This document shows positions 37,333 through 48,234 of a DNA stretch of 64,000 bases, piece by piece. Under the pieces are notes generated by a model, which saw nothing but the letters and a program-made list of their open reading frames with translations, was not told the DNA's origin and did no database searches. Position 1 is the first letter of the stretch. Every line of letters begins with the position of its first letter. Where the stretch lies: positions 10,176,501 to 10,240,500 of the forward strand of contig NC_092323.1 of assembly GCF_036785885.1 (NCBI RefSeq), read 5' to 3'. A program made the translations under genes and the position numbers. The DNA comes from Coffea arabica. Lineage: Eukaryota > Streptophyta > Magnoliopsida > Gentianales > Rubiaceae.

Positions 37333-40300
37333 ACTTTCGCTCGGATGCACCATCTTCTATGACCTCATTCGATGAGGTTTCCTTTGAACGAATTCTTCAT
37401 CACGATACATGCTCTGAAATAGCTGCCATGAAAAGTACAAAAGTCCCCATCGCAGTGAGAGTCTTAACATGCAACAGAAAAGGTGTCGAGATTGGCGAAT
37501 AATACCAAGACAATTTTCGTTAAACTAACTAAAATATCATCTACCTTTTCTGATGCATCTACAAGATTGTTGTGTTGAAAATTTCCGTCAGGCGTAGAGG
37601 CTGAAATAACACCATCAAATACACCCTAAAAACCAAACAGAAATAAGGGCGATCAGCTGGAGAAGTCAGTGCATATATCAGACCAGGAAAAAAAAGACAT
37701 GGAAACAAAGGGGAAAAATGTGAGAAACAAATGAATAGAGTAATTAGTTGCCAAAGTAAAGATGCGATGATTCAAAAAGTAAAAGAAGGAAAGCAGTAAG
37801 ACACAAACCACAGTTTGCTCTTGTATATACACAGTACTCCAAAGCAAAGTGGGTTTTACTTTCACTACTGTATTGCACTCTGATGATCCTCAGAATCTTC
37901 CTCAGAGTTTCCAGAAACAGGAACAGAAAACAAATCATTTATGGCTGTAGTTAGTAATTCTTTCCCTTGAGCTGCATCTTCACAAATTGTTGATACATAA
38001 ACGACAAACCTGTAGCATGGGAGCAACAAAACGAGATCAAATTTGACTCCACAGAGCAGAAACCTAGTTAAACCAACTTTCAAGATTCAAAAGGCTGAAG
38101 ACTGATGAGACAAAATTTGTCATTAGGAATCTTTGCCCGACAGCCTAAACCATATTTTGGCACCTATTCAATGTGTCTTAGAAGATGAGTTGTAGAAAAT
38201 CTTAATTGCATGTCATTTCTCTCTTTCTTTCCTTTCTTAATGGACACTGTGATTGGGCTTTTCATTTTCCCCCTTCATAAAATCAACAAACTAATGCACG
38301 AGTAGCTTACATGCCAGAAGGACAAACATTCATATCACTGCTCAAATGGAGGACTCGGATTGATGTCAGCCGCTCCGGGAACAAAGCTAGACACAGAAAG
38401 TTTGGTCATAACTACCATACAAAACCAAAGACACGTTAAAGGAAAAAAAAAAGAAAAAGATTGAATGCAGGGCAGACCTTGAGGGGGATATAGCAGCAGA
38501 CAATTTGCTATATCTGGTTTTAAGGAACTTGCTGTGATGCATACTCCCCTAAGTACCTTGTCTTTGGCATCCTGCGGCCTAGAATCATGATTATAGGAGC
38601 TAATCCTGAGGGAAGATTAAACGAAGGAGCAAGGATGAGCTGGTGGCTGAATAATTCTTGACCACAAACCAACTTAACACCCTTATAATCCCCAACAACC
38701 TAAAATATAGGCAAAATGACAGATATAAGCACCTGTAGTTCTTATAACCAGATATGTTTACTGCAAAATCCAGAAGAGAAAAATAAAATACAACAAAAAC
38801 AAGAAACTTGGTCAAACCTTGTCTGTAAGTAGACCAACCACAGACATCCCTTGACCCTGTTTGAACAATTGCAAACATAAGATAAGCATAAGGGTTCAAC
38901 AAAATAACAAGCAATCCTCTAGATGACTCATAGAAATTCTGCCCATCAGCAAATTGGATTAAGAAAACAGAACAAACAAGAAATAATGGGAGTAGATGAT
39001 ATTTCTTCTCCGACAGTGATGTTTGTCTTTGCCTAGTTATCTTCCCTTTTCCCTTGTACATGGGGTAGACCATAGCCCAAACCAAAAAACTTAAGCTAAC
39101 TGGTAACCGAAAAAATCCACCACAAATAAAAATGTAGCACAAGTCATCAACTAGAGTTGTCTAGATGAAATACTTAGCGTAAGTTTTAGCACTTACATCA
39201 AGACAATCCTTGTCAGCAGCATGAGCACGACAGAAAAATGCTAGAAGTGGAATTATGCCTTGCCGGCAAGGTGGATATATCATGCCACCAGGTGCATTAG
39301 GAAACCTTTACAAACGTTGATAGTACTATGACATGCCTTAAGTATCAACTTTCAAAATTGGAAAAGGAAAATATAAAATAAAAGTACTAAAACATAGGGC
39401 TTTCGTATCTATTGACAAGACAAGAACAATAAATGACAATTTTGCTTCAAGACAGAAGCTAATTACCAACAGATAACAGTGCCAAATTGATAGACAAATT
39501 AATCTCAAACAAATTCTGCTTGCGTGTAGATTAATTGGATATGAAAAGAACTGCATTTTACTGAGGAATCAATATATCAAATGTATATTAAACAGGGGAA
39601 TGGATCTGTTCTAATATGGACATGCATCATGTATGTACAACAGTAAAAACATGCAAGAAACGAGGTAAAAAATATCCTGGCAACTGATGAATGACAAAGC
39701 ATTAAGCGATCTATTCCATCTTTTGTTTTAAGAATGTATTTACAGTCTTCCACATTGTCTTGGTCATAATCTGCCATGGCAATTGCATACAGAATAATCC
39801 TAAACAGGTGAAAGAAACTGAAGTAAAAAATGCTGAATGCAGGTAAAATCAAAAGTTAAATAACTCAACAACAGTAGTGATTATAAAGATATGAAATTCT
39901 GAACTAACTGAGCAAAACATGAGCTACAGAGTATAAGTTTTAGCTTTGAGAAACCTAATTATTTTGTTATTCTTGAACATAATCTATAAAGAAAAGAGCA
40001 AGGGCTAAATGGGTATCAGTTTGTACGATTTTAGCTCCGAAAACGGACTCTCTAAGTCCTCCTCTGGAATTTTCCTATCTTCTTCGTCATTCCCATGTCC
40101 AAAATGCCCCTGAACCAGCTTGTAGAACCTCATCAGCTGATTCTTCTCTGCAAAAGTCAAGCTATTATCTATAAATATGGCGCTCCGCGAATAAGGCACA
40201 ACATTCCACAAATTTTTACCGCCATCTTCATCAGTCCTACATATGAAGCTCGCATCCATTCCAGGCAATTGAACCTAATGAACTCGTCTATATCCACATT

Positions 40301-40690
40301 TAAAATCCTATCAGTTTTCAAAATCAATTCCATCATAGGATCAGCACAGAATAAAACCCTAGGCCCCGCTAAATCAACGCTGAATAGTCCATAATTGTCA
40401 ATAATTTCTGGGGAATATACGCTAATTTCGACAGAGGAGTACATGGGGCGAGTGGTCAGAGGAAGGACGTTGAATTCGCCGGAGGAGGATCCGGGTTTGA
40501 GTTCGGGCTGCGGGCATGATTTTGAGTGGGTGTGGAGAAAATCAGTGAAGTCTTGCAGAGGGAGAGAGGCGAAGTGGCCACCGAAGAAAGGGTAATGGTC
40601 GACGATGAGGACGGTTTTGCCGGCGAGGGATGCCACGCAGGCGAGTATGGATTCTTCGAGGCCGGAACCGATCACAATTAAGTCGAAATT
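37333..40690 (-). pseudogene. Decayed tandem copy of the Rab escort protein gene
   Basis: All nine REP exons can be matched in the same order, with comparable intron positions. The first is 40690-40030 (FDLIVIGSGLEESILACVAS); the second is 39799-39677 (IILYAIAMADYDQDN); exon 7 begins near 38009 and the last ends near 37333. Damage is extensive. No in-frame ATG precedes FDLIVIG. The frame changes in exon 1 between the RILNVDIDEF and MDASFICRTDE segments. About 11 residues are missing at the exon 1 end (SPFSELKS against SPFVEFLSRKIGLSQKLKS). The exon 2 donor reads CCAG/GATATT instead of GT. Exon 5 has lost a block and its frame after LPSGLAP, exon 7 stops early (EDHQSAIQ), and exon 9 ends early. 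It is most likely a non-coding relic of a tandem duplication; transcription is not excluded. Confidence 0.88.
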
Positions 40691-41296
40691 GGTAGGTTGG
40701 ATGGAGGAAGGAAATTTTTGGGAAATCTGTTGAAAATTGCCGGGAAGGGGGAGGAGACCGTTAACTTGGGACGTTAAGGAAGATGTTGGATTTTGGAGGG
40801 AAAGTGTATATAAGTTAGGACTGGTTCTACACGACTACATGTGATATTATTGGATTACGAATCTCAGGGCATGTTTTGTTTGGTTAGGATTTTACAAAAA
40901 CTAATTAGAATTAGTCAAAACCTATTTACAAAAAAAACTTTTTAGTAAATTATGAATTTTAGATTTTTTGACTTTTAAAAAATCTAAAATCTATCTACAA
41001 AAAAATCTAAATAAAAAAGAACATCAAGGGAAAAAAACTAATTATCCAATATCAAAATATATAGTTTGGTGAAATAATTGATTAAGAACAAGCGTTCCAA
41101 TATCAAAATCAAGTAAAATAATCAACGGAAAACAAGCACTCTAATAGAGAAATTGGAAAAAGTATGCTCTATCTCATGAATTCTGATTTTTACCACCAAG
41201 GGAAAAAATATTCATGCAACCTTTCACTTTAACCTTATTTTATCTAAGGAGATAGCACAACTTTCATTCTATTTGCAATTATGCTAATTTAATTAC

Positions 41297-41493
41297 TTTG
41301 TGCATATCATCTTTTTTTTTTTTTTTTTGGTCAATTGTCATCCCTACTCCTACTCCTACTCTATCTACGGGGAAGGCTCAACTGAGTCTATGGGGATCGA
41401 TGGGACAAAACCACCACCGGACCAGACAGGTGTGTAGTGCACCCGTCTGGATTTGAAGCAGAGCCACAGGAGTGGCATTTTGTGCATATCATC
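41297..41493 (-). mobile_element. SINE (copy in duplication unit A) with 15-bp target site duplication
   Basis: The body is 41312-41478, minus strand, with its A tail appearing as T run 41312-41328. TTTGTGCATATCATC flanks both sides (41297-41311, 41479-41493). The 5' part reads TGGCTCTGCTTCAAATCC, where GCTTCAAATCC resembles a pol III B box; a TACTCC/GGAGTA repeat precedes the tail. Confidence 0.85.
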
Positions 41494-41661
41494 ATACTAG
41501 ATACTACTAGAAAAGCCGTTCTTGACGAGAATATTAACTTTTTTTATATATATAAAATTCAAGATCTCTTAATTATTCATGCAACCTTTCACTTTAACCT
41601 TATTTTATCTAAGGAGATAGCACAACTTTCATTCTATTTGCAATTATGCTAATTTAATTAC

Positions 41662-41855
41662 TTTGTGCATATCATCTTCTTTTTTTTTTTGTCAATTGTC
41701 ATTCCTACTCCTACTCCTACTCTATCTACGGGGGAGGCTCAACTGAGTCTATGGGGATCGATGGGGACAAAACCACCACCGGACCAGACAGGTGTGTAGT
41801 GCACCCGTCTGGATTTGAAGCAGAGCCACAGGAGTGGCATTTTGTGCATATCATC
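41662..41855 (-). mobile_element. SINE (copy in duplication unit B)
   Basis: Same element as at 41297-41493, copied by the tandem duplication rather than by a second insertion. The same 15-bp flanks are at 41662-41676 and 41841-41855. Confidence 0.88.
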
Positions 41856-43201
41856 ATACTAGATACTACCAGAAAAGCCGTTCTTGACGAGAATATTAAC
41901 TTTTTTTATATATATAAAATTCAAGATCTCTTAATTACAATTTTCCCCACTTCACCGCTTCGCGCATAACGTTTAGATTGTTTTCTTTTAAGCCAACGTC
42001 TACACTGCCTATGCGACGAATTGAGTGGAGGAAGCCATTTGCGTTAAGTTGATTGTGCTTCTCGCATAGACTTTTAGGCATCGGATATAGACTTGAGGAA
42101 GCAAAAGGACCTTTGGGAAATCTAGTGAACTTGGACTTGTTCTGTTTAAAATTTAAGTACTGGCAAACCCGTCTTAAAGGACCTCGTGGACTGCCTGAAC
42201 CTTTGCAAACTCTTTGGTAGAAAGATTGCGATGAGGAAGACTTCCCAGTTCCGTCCTCCCATCCCAATCAATAATATATTTCCATTGGACGACAAACGAC
42301 GACGTCTCTTTCGCTGAACTGACCCAAAAGCTTACGCTTTCACATCTTCTATTCGCTCCTGACGGATAAAGCTACCATTTAATTCTGATTCTATACTTAC
42401 GATATCAATTTTGAAAAACAAATAAGTTTTTTTTTTACTACACGTCGACAGAAGAAACCTCATATTCTTTCTGTCATTGCTAAACCTAAACTCATCAACT
42501 TTTAAGTACGCTTTATAGATAAAATTGTGGTTCTTTCACAATTCCAAGGAAGATTATGGGAAATTCCTGAAATCGACGCTAGGTACGCTATTATATTCTC
42601 TTCCTAATTTTTCCTCATGCACACATCGCGCTACTGATCAGGTGTAAGCCTATGTTATTTTTTCACTGTCAGGGGTTTAGCATTCAAATCCTATAACCAG
42701 GAAATTGGATGTGAGAAAGGTGCGAGGAGGAGGGATGGAAAAGTATATAATAATAATAATAAAGTATGAGCCCATCCAAGGCCTCTACCAGCTCACAATA
42801 AATTGACACGTCTGTATCATAAGCTCACCGGGTGGGTGGAATTCCGGAAGATTTGACCGAAAAGAATGAATACAGAATCTCTTTATTATTAACAGTACAA
42901 TGTGGCCAAAGTCAAGCAAGTAAAACAACCGAAGTTATATCTTTTGCTCCTCGCAGGAAAGAACACAACAAAGTCGCTGGACTGCCATCTATGAAAATTC
43001 AAATGTCGATGCTTACACTCAGGTGCGTGCCAACGAGAAAAGGGCCAAAGGGATCTTCTGACCAAAGGAGGCGGTAAGCTGCGGCTACTCGAATGATTTC
43101 ACAAACTCTCTGATTACACCGCATCAGGTCAGGTCACATAGTTTAAACAGTTCAACGATGAAAAATTGAAACCAGGTTTAATGTGTTGTGTGACATACGC
43201 G

Positions 43202-43254
43202 TTAAATCAAAGCCCTCTTTTTCCTTCAAAAAAAAAAAAATTTAATCAAAGCCC
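43202..43254 (+). mobile_element. 25-bp A-tailed insertion with 14-bp flanking repeat
   Basis: TTAAATCAAAGCCC (43202-43215) and TTTAATCAAAGCCC (43241-43254) bracket TCTTTTTCCTTC plus an A run. The shape is a target duplication around a nearly fully truncated retroposon end, similar to the 3' end at 21245-21297. Confidence 0.5.
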
Positions 43255-43282
43255 CCCAAATAAAGTAGTACGACGACGACGC

Positions 43283-43293
43283 CTATAAATATA
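43283..43293 (+). promoter_or_regulatory. TATA box candidate for the 196-residue membrane protein gene
   Basis: CTATAAATATA lies about 140 bp before the ATG at 43432, a normal plant TATA-to-start distance. Confidence 0.6.
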
Positions 43294-43431
43294 TCCAGCA
43301 TCAGCATTCACAGACGGTGCTAAACTAGGTGCCATTCTCTTTCTTTTCTTTTGCCTTCCGTTTGCAAGATTGCTCTGTCTTTTGATCAAATTCTTTCAAT
43401 GGGTTCGTTTTTTTGAAGTCTTCGTAACCCA

Positions 43432-44022
43432 ATGGCCGATCAAAACACCGGAACTTACTACCGGCAACTGTTCACAAGCTTCTCAGAAAACTTTATGGCT
43501 GCCTGGCGCAACATTTCCGACTTTCTCTCTGAATTTGAGCTCCCCGCAGCCATTTTCCCTAATGACATCTTCGTATCCACTATGACGGCTATCCTTGCAC
43601 TTCTGCAGCTGAAATATCACCAGGACGGCTCAATAAATCCGTTTGAATCGCACCCCATAATTTCCGCGCTTGCCATTACTAGTTTGCTGCTATATGGCTT
43701 AGCATACAGCGCTGAAGTCAGGTTTTCATCCGATCATTCCGGGCGTTTCAGAAATGTAGTTCGCTTCAGCATGTGGCTCACTGGTTGCTTTTGTTTAGCT
43801 TCCATGGCATCGTTCCTGTTCCCTCAATCGGTCAGGCCTCTAGTATTTGCATTTTTCTTCATAATGCTGTCAGCTGAAATGCTGTATTGGTTTTATCAAA
43901 GATTTCATCAGGAACTTGGAACATTTCACGGAGGATGGAGGCGCATCCGACAGAGCTTCATGGGCATCTGGAGGCGCATCACTCAATGCTTTACTAATCG
44001 GGGCCCAATTCTTCCACTTTGA
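43432..44022 (+). CDS. Unknown four-helix membrane protein, plant-type, single exon
   Basis: Intron-free frame of 196 residues starting MADQNTGTYYRQLF. I do not recognise the family. Hydrophobic stretches near residues 45-60 (VSTMTAILALLQL), 75-93 (IISALAITSLLLYGLAYSA), 112-128 (MWLTGCFCLASMASFLF) and 133-152 (PLVFAFFFIMLSAEMLYWF) fit four membrane helices. Between helices 1 and 2 is QDGSINPFESHPI. The C-terminus is basic and aromatic, with a repeated GGWRRIRQSFMGIWRRITQ pattern (two copies of G-x-WRRI). A TATA-like box, a 5' leader and a clean ATG context support a real gene. The next gene is on the opposite strand and converges on it. Function is unknown; a role in a membrane compartment is the most that can be inferred. 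Confidence 0.75.
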   Translation: MADQNTGTYYRQLFTSFSENFMAAWRNISDFLSEFELPAAIFPNDIFVSTMTAILALLQLKYHQDGSINPFESHPIISALAITSLLLYGLAYSAEVRFSSDHSGRFRNVVRFSMWLTGCFCLASMASFLFPQSVRPLVFAFFFIMLSAEMLYWFYQRFHQELGTFHGGWRRIRQSFMGIWRRITQCFTNRGPILPL

Positions 44023-44819
44023 CCACATTGATTGTTTGCTTACTTGGAGTGTTACAGCTACAGAGATCACATTTGTAATTTGTCATTGCTAGATGATCCA
44101 TGTTTCTTTTTTTCTTTCATTGTTTACTTGAAGCGATTTTTACATCAGTGGCGATGGAGTGCCCGAAGAACGTAATTCCAGGCAATATTGCGACCATTGA
44201 GCCCCAAAAAAAATTGTAGGAACGCGAATCAGGCACTTAAAAAGTCTTTATAATTATCAAGCTTGTCATTAATGGGGGTGAGTCCGTTAATTGTAACTGG
44301 AAAACAAAATAATAATCATACTTTTTCTCTTTTGTGCAACACATGCACTACCACAGGCATTAAGAACCAGAAAGAAGAGACTGTTCTTCGAAAAGAACAA
44401 AAGAAAGGACACATGCATCACCGCTGATTGATTTTTCTACCCATGAATTCCTTCCTTTTTCTAAAAGAAAAAATAACAAAAGAAACCAAGTCATCAAACA
44501 GGCCTTTAAGGACCACATTACTTGTTTAAACAAGCGATTTAAAACTCACAAGACAGTTCCAAGTATTTAGTCCAAAAATGAAGTGTAAGACCTATAGATA
44601 TTCAACCTGTAATCAACACAGAAATACTGTTCTTGCTTTTCATATCAAAGGTGTTTCACTGTTCTGGCTTTTCATATCACAAACCAGACCCAATAATTGT
44701 CACAGAGTACATCACAAAACCCAAGACAAGATACAGTTGTCATGGTAAAGAAACCCAAATGACCCATTGGAAGAGATGACAAAACTAACATATCAGCTAT
44801 TTCTAAACATCATTTATCT
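44023..44819. other. Convergent 3' regions
   Basis: Lies between the stop of the 196-residue protein and that of the hnRNP-like gene; presumably two 3' UTRs. Nothing else is recognised. Confidence 0.55.
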
Positions 44820-46866
44820 TCACTGTCTTGATCTTGACTCTGCTCGTCTAGCTTCATCTGGCGTTGAAGGGAACAGCTCTATGTACCGTGTACCAATCAA
44901 TTTGTTGTCCCTACACATGGCTTTCTTGGCCTCCTCAGCAGAACTAAACTCAACATATGCTTCTCCAGTAGCTTTTCCATCATGACGATACCCAATATGC
45001 ACTTTGTCATCTGTCAGATTAAAGTCTCCAAAAAACTTCACAATATCTGACTTCTTCACAGAGTAAGGGAGGCCTCGCAACTTCAGCACCTCAGTATACT
45101 CCAACTTATCCTTGTCAAGAGATCTCTTTGGACGAGGAGGCGGCGTTCCATGATAGTCATCATAACCACCATCATAATGCATCTCAGCAGCTATAGCATG
45201 ATAATAATCCTGCTTTTTGCACCTGAAAACTTCCACATATCTCCTTCCCATGTTCTGCCTATCTCTCTGAAGAGCAAATTCAGCCTGCACAGGAGAAGCA
45301 AAGACAACAAAAGCCTCCCCAGAAAACCGTCCACCTTTGCTTACCAGGAAAACATCCACAATGTCCAGCCCAGCAAAGAACTTGAAAATGTCAATATCTG
45401 TGCAGTCGAATGGAAGACCCCTCAGACGAACCACAGGAAACACAGAGGACTGATATCCACCGCCAAAGCCATAACCGCTTGAACCGCTGCCAACTGCGAA
45501 GTAGGGATTCGATTCCATCATTCTTGGTCTCTTTGAGCCGATCTCGTACCCGTCCGAAACCCCCCCGCTCCCCAACATTGCCCTTCAATTATTCATACCC
45601 AACAAAAAGGAGAAACCCCCACTCAACCTTGTTAATAAAACCAAACCCAACCCATGATGTTCCTAAAACCTAGAAGTCATACTCCTATTTTGCCTACAAA
45701 CAATTTATTCATACTTAAAGCAACCCACCTTTGAACAAAAAAACACATACTCATATACACTTACCTATAAAAATAATAACACAAATACAACCAGAACAGG
45801 GAATATTTGAAATGAGAACGCAAACCTATATTAACCATGATTAGAATTGCATCTTTATGCAAAATAAGATCCCCGAAACATCTATTGATATGCCACATTA
45901 CCAGGGCAAATGACAATTAGCTGACAACGTAACAGATTAGGCTAAATGTGAATCATTGTGCAGGGAGCTCGTGCAGGTAACTTAGTAACTAAAACCTGAA
46001 TTTATTTTATACTTGCAAACCTGAAACACTTTTTTTTCTAAAATTTCATATAAAAATTAACTAAAGAAAGCAATCAGTTATTCACAAGTCAGGACCAAAC
46101 AAGAAAAAAGAACAGCTTAAGAAGCTTCATGCATAGGAAATTGATTAATGATCTCCAAAAAAATCCCAAAGTTTGTTACAAAATTGACAACCACCCTAAA
46201 TGCCCAAAGAATGTAACATATATAATTACATATATATTTTTCCTAATTCTAAACTAGCTAATGGGCCTGGGAAAATAGGGAAAACAAACAGCAGGTCATT
46301 TGTTTTATTGATTTCATTCAAAAGCTTTCGATACCTTTTGATTTAAAAACATGGAATCAAAACCAAACCCAGGACAAGCTGATAAAAATCAGAGAGGAAA
46401 AACCAACAATCAGATAAAAATCAAAGAGAAAAACCAACAAAGAAGAACCCCCCCCCCCCAAAAAAAACTTGTACCATACCACAAAAACAGGGCAAACATG
46501 ATATATAAAACAATAAAATTTGACATTTTTTAATGTTTGTAGCAAGATTCTGAATAGGTTTTCCGTTTCCGTTACAACATAACTTTTATTCCCTAGCAGT
46601 CAATCCTAAGGAAAAGTCGAACTAAACCTAAATCAAGCAGCAAACAATTAAAGAATTAAACCTAAATCAAGCAGAATATACAGATAACCCAGAAATCAGA
46701 TTCCATGACATACATCAATTATTAATCCCTTCGTAAACCAAAAAAAGAAAGAAGCAAAGCAGCCCACTACATAACGATTTTAATCCACAATCACTGACAT
46801 AACACATAAAATATCCAGAATGAACCAAAAATCTGGCTTAGAAGCTTACCCCCTTGATCCGTACAT
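44820..46866 (-). CDS. hnRNP F/H-like RNA-binding protein with two quasi-RRMs
   Basis: Two coding exons: a 17-nt first exon 46866-46850 (MYGSR plus two bases of the next codon) and 45582-44820; 259 residues. The donor is GGGG/GTAAGC and the acceptor TTGAAG/GGCAATG; joining them gives MYGSRGAMLGSGG in frame. The N-terminus is Gly-rich with a basic GSKRPRM. Quasi-RRM 1 spans about 54-128 (VVRLRGLPFDCTDIDIFKFF, GEAFVVFAS). Quasi-RRM 2 spans about 169-244 (VLKLRGLPYSVKKSDIVKFF, GEAYVEFSS). RLRGLPF/KLRGLPY in place of a standard RNP2 is typical of the F/H/GRSF1 class, which binds G-rich RNA and influences splicing. Both domains are complete. If only the second exon were used, the protein would start at MLGSGG (252 residues). 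Confidence 0.92.
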
Positions 46867-47447
46867 GGCTACAGAATCTTCTTGCGAAGTCCTCCTCCGG
46901 AGAGAGCAAAAAAAACCCTAGAGAGAACAATCACGCGCGATGACACTGATCGTAATGTAGAAGTATGCCCAGCTGGCGAATGTGATACTGTCATAAATAC
47001 CTGTTCCCGTTGATTCTCTGGTCATTTACATAAATACCCTTATAGCTATAACACATAATTTAACACATAAGGGTAATTTAGGAAGTAAGTAAAGACTGGA
47101 GACAAGGTCTTTCTTCCGTCTCACGACACCGTTTTGAACGGTCAAATAAGGAAAGTAAATACCGTAGTTCATCAAACGTGTTAATTCTTGGAAACACAAT
47201 CAACAAATCTTTCTGAGACTGAGTTACCCATTAAACTGAGACTGAGAAATCTTTCTGACCTCTCAAACTTGGCCCAGCAGTTTGCCTTTCACCCTACTAT
47301 TGCTACATATAGATAGTACACTAATCAACAAATATTGCTCCGTCTTTTTTCAGTTGTAGTTTTGCTCTGCAGTCTCTCCTTTCTTGCGTGTAAGAAGAAA
47401 TATCGTTGACAAGTAAGAACTAGAAAGAAGGCTTTCAACTTTCAAGG
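46867..47447. other. Divergent promoter region: hnRNP-like (-) and MADS (+)
   Basis: About 580 bp shared upstream DNA. It holds the hnRNP-like 5' UTR (near 46867-46930) and the MADS gene leader (near 47340-47447). No other feature is recognised. Confidence 0.5.
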
Positions 47448-47948
47448 ATGGTGGCAATGGCTACCAATTCAGGAGAGGAGAATCGGGGGAAGGAAGACAA
47501 GAAAAACAAGCGCATTCATCCTACCATGAGAGCCAAAAAGCAGAGTTTCAGGAAAAGAAAAGACTGTGTTCTGAAGAAAAGTATGGAACTCTCTGTTCTT
47601 TGTGATATCAAGGTTTGTGCTATTGTCATTGATGCAAACGGGAAGGTTGAAACTTGGCCAGAAAACAAAGATGATCTGATGAAAATTGCTAAGTTGTACA
47701 AGGATTCTCTTGATAGGAAAGATGGCTGTGATAAGAAGAGGGTTGTTGAAATTGAATGCGGGCAGGAGGCTACCTCAGAAGCTGCTGATCAGCATCAGAT
47801 CATTTTGCATCCGCGGCATGAATGGGAAGATACTGAAAGTTGGATTGAGGGATTATTAGGACCATCAGAGAACGGATTCTTGACTGACATAAATGATCCT
47901 ATGAACGATGATATGCCTGCCTGCTGCCCTGTATCAGGATTCTTGTGA
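47448..47948 (+). CDS. Type I (M-gamma-like) MADS-box protein with frame-shifted C-terminus
   Basis: Single exon, 166 residues as it reads. The MADS domain (about 20-76) starts NKRIHPTMRAKKQSFRKRK and continues VLKKSMELSVLCDIKVCAIV. GKVETWPENKDDLMKI follows, a W-P-E/S-N pattern seen in AGL80-type M-gamma proteins. There is no K box and no intron, as usual for type I MADS genes, which act mostly in female gametophyte and endosperm. The MADS start is degenerate (RIHPTMRAKKQ where KxxYIxN(D/x)xxR is more usual). The C-terminal region is an imperfect duplication (LYKDSLDRKDG... and LYQDSCDGKDG...), each half ending INDPMND(D/N)MPA. An extra four bases (GCCTGCCT at 47914-47922) at the end of the first half shift the frame, so translation ends PACCPVSGFL. 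The second half (to about 48234) is left as an untranslated open frame. Confidence 0.82.
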   Translation: MVAMATNSGEENRGKEDKKNKRIHPTMRAKKQSFRKRKDCVLKKSMELSVLCDIKVCAIVIDANGKVETWPENKDDLMKIAKLYKDSLDRKDGCDKKRVVEIECGQEATSEAADQHQIILHPRHEWEDTESWIEGLLGPSENGFLTDINDPMNDDMPACCPVSGFL

Positions 47949-48234
47949 TGGAAAAGATGGGAAGGAGGCTAACTCAGAAGTTGCCGGTCGTCAGCTTATT
48001 TCACATTCCCAGCACGAACCAGAAGAAATTGATAGTTCCATCGAGGGATCATCAGCGGACGAATTCTTGAGTGACATCAATGACCCAATGAATGATAACA
48101 TGCCTGCTGCACTGGTTGCGCGTGACGACGAACAAGCAATGGAACCAGGAATTATGGATGATCAGATCAATCCCTGGTATTCCAATCCTTTGATGATCGG
48201 CAAAACATTGACGAGTGGCTCAACGCACTGCTAA
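47924..48234 (+). pseudogene. Out-of-frame second C-terminal repeat of the MADS gene
   Basis: Open frame encoding PAALYQDSCDGKDG, then FLSDINDPMNDNMPAAL, and ending GSTHC. It mirrors the in-frame C-terminus of the MADS protein and directly continues it once the 4-nt insertion near 47918 is allowed for. It was probably the original C-terminal tail. Confidence 0.75.

Larger units (their letters stand above)
41209..41936. repeat. 365-bp tandem direct duplication containing a SINE
   Basis: Unit A is 41209-41573 and unit B is 41574-41936. They are almost identical; differences are a few single bases (CATCCC/CATTCC, GGGGAAGG/GGGGGAGG, CTACTAG/CTACCAG) and T-run length. Both units carry the same SINE and the same flanking single-copy-like sequence, so the duplication came after the SINE insertion. 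A few bases of TATT/ATTA microhomology lie at the junction. Confidence 0.93.
40691..43431. other. Intergenic with SINE-bearing tandem duplication
   Basis: Holds the 365-bp duplication (41209-41936) and a short A-tailed insertion at 43202-43254. A weak SINE-like trace lies near 42670 (GGTTTAGCATTCAAATCC), with a (TAA)n run at 42750-42764. Open frames at 41935-42267 (minus) and 42832-43077 (plus) lack known motifs and are not called. Confidence 0.55.

Noticed and set aside
41437-41969. Two near-identical 71-72 residue frames starting MHPSGFEAEPQEWHF or GIDGDKTTTG
   Set aside because: They are reverse reads of a SINE and its flank copied by the tandem duplication, not a gene pair.
41935-42267. 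110-residue minus-strand frame
   Set aside because: It starts at TTG rather than ATG, has no recognisable domain and lies between repeats.
42660-42760. GGTTTAGCATTCAAATCC plus a TAA run as a SINE
   Set aside because: Suggestive B box only; no target duplication found.
42832-43077. 81-residue plus-strand frame just upstream of the unknown membrane protein gene
   Set aside because: No motif, no matching splice structure, and basic low-complexity content; may be chance.
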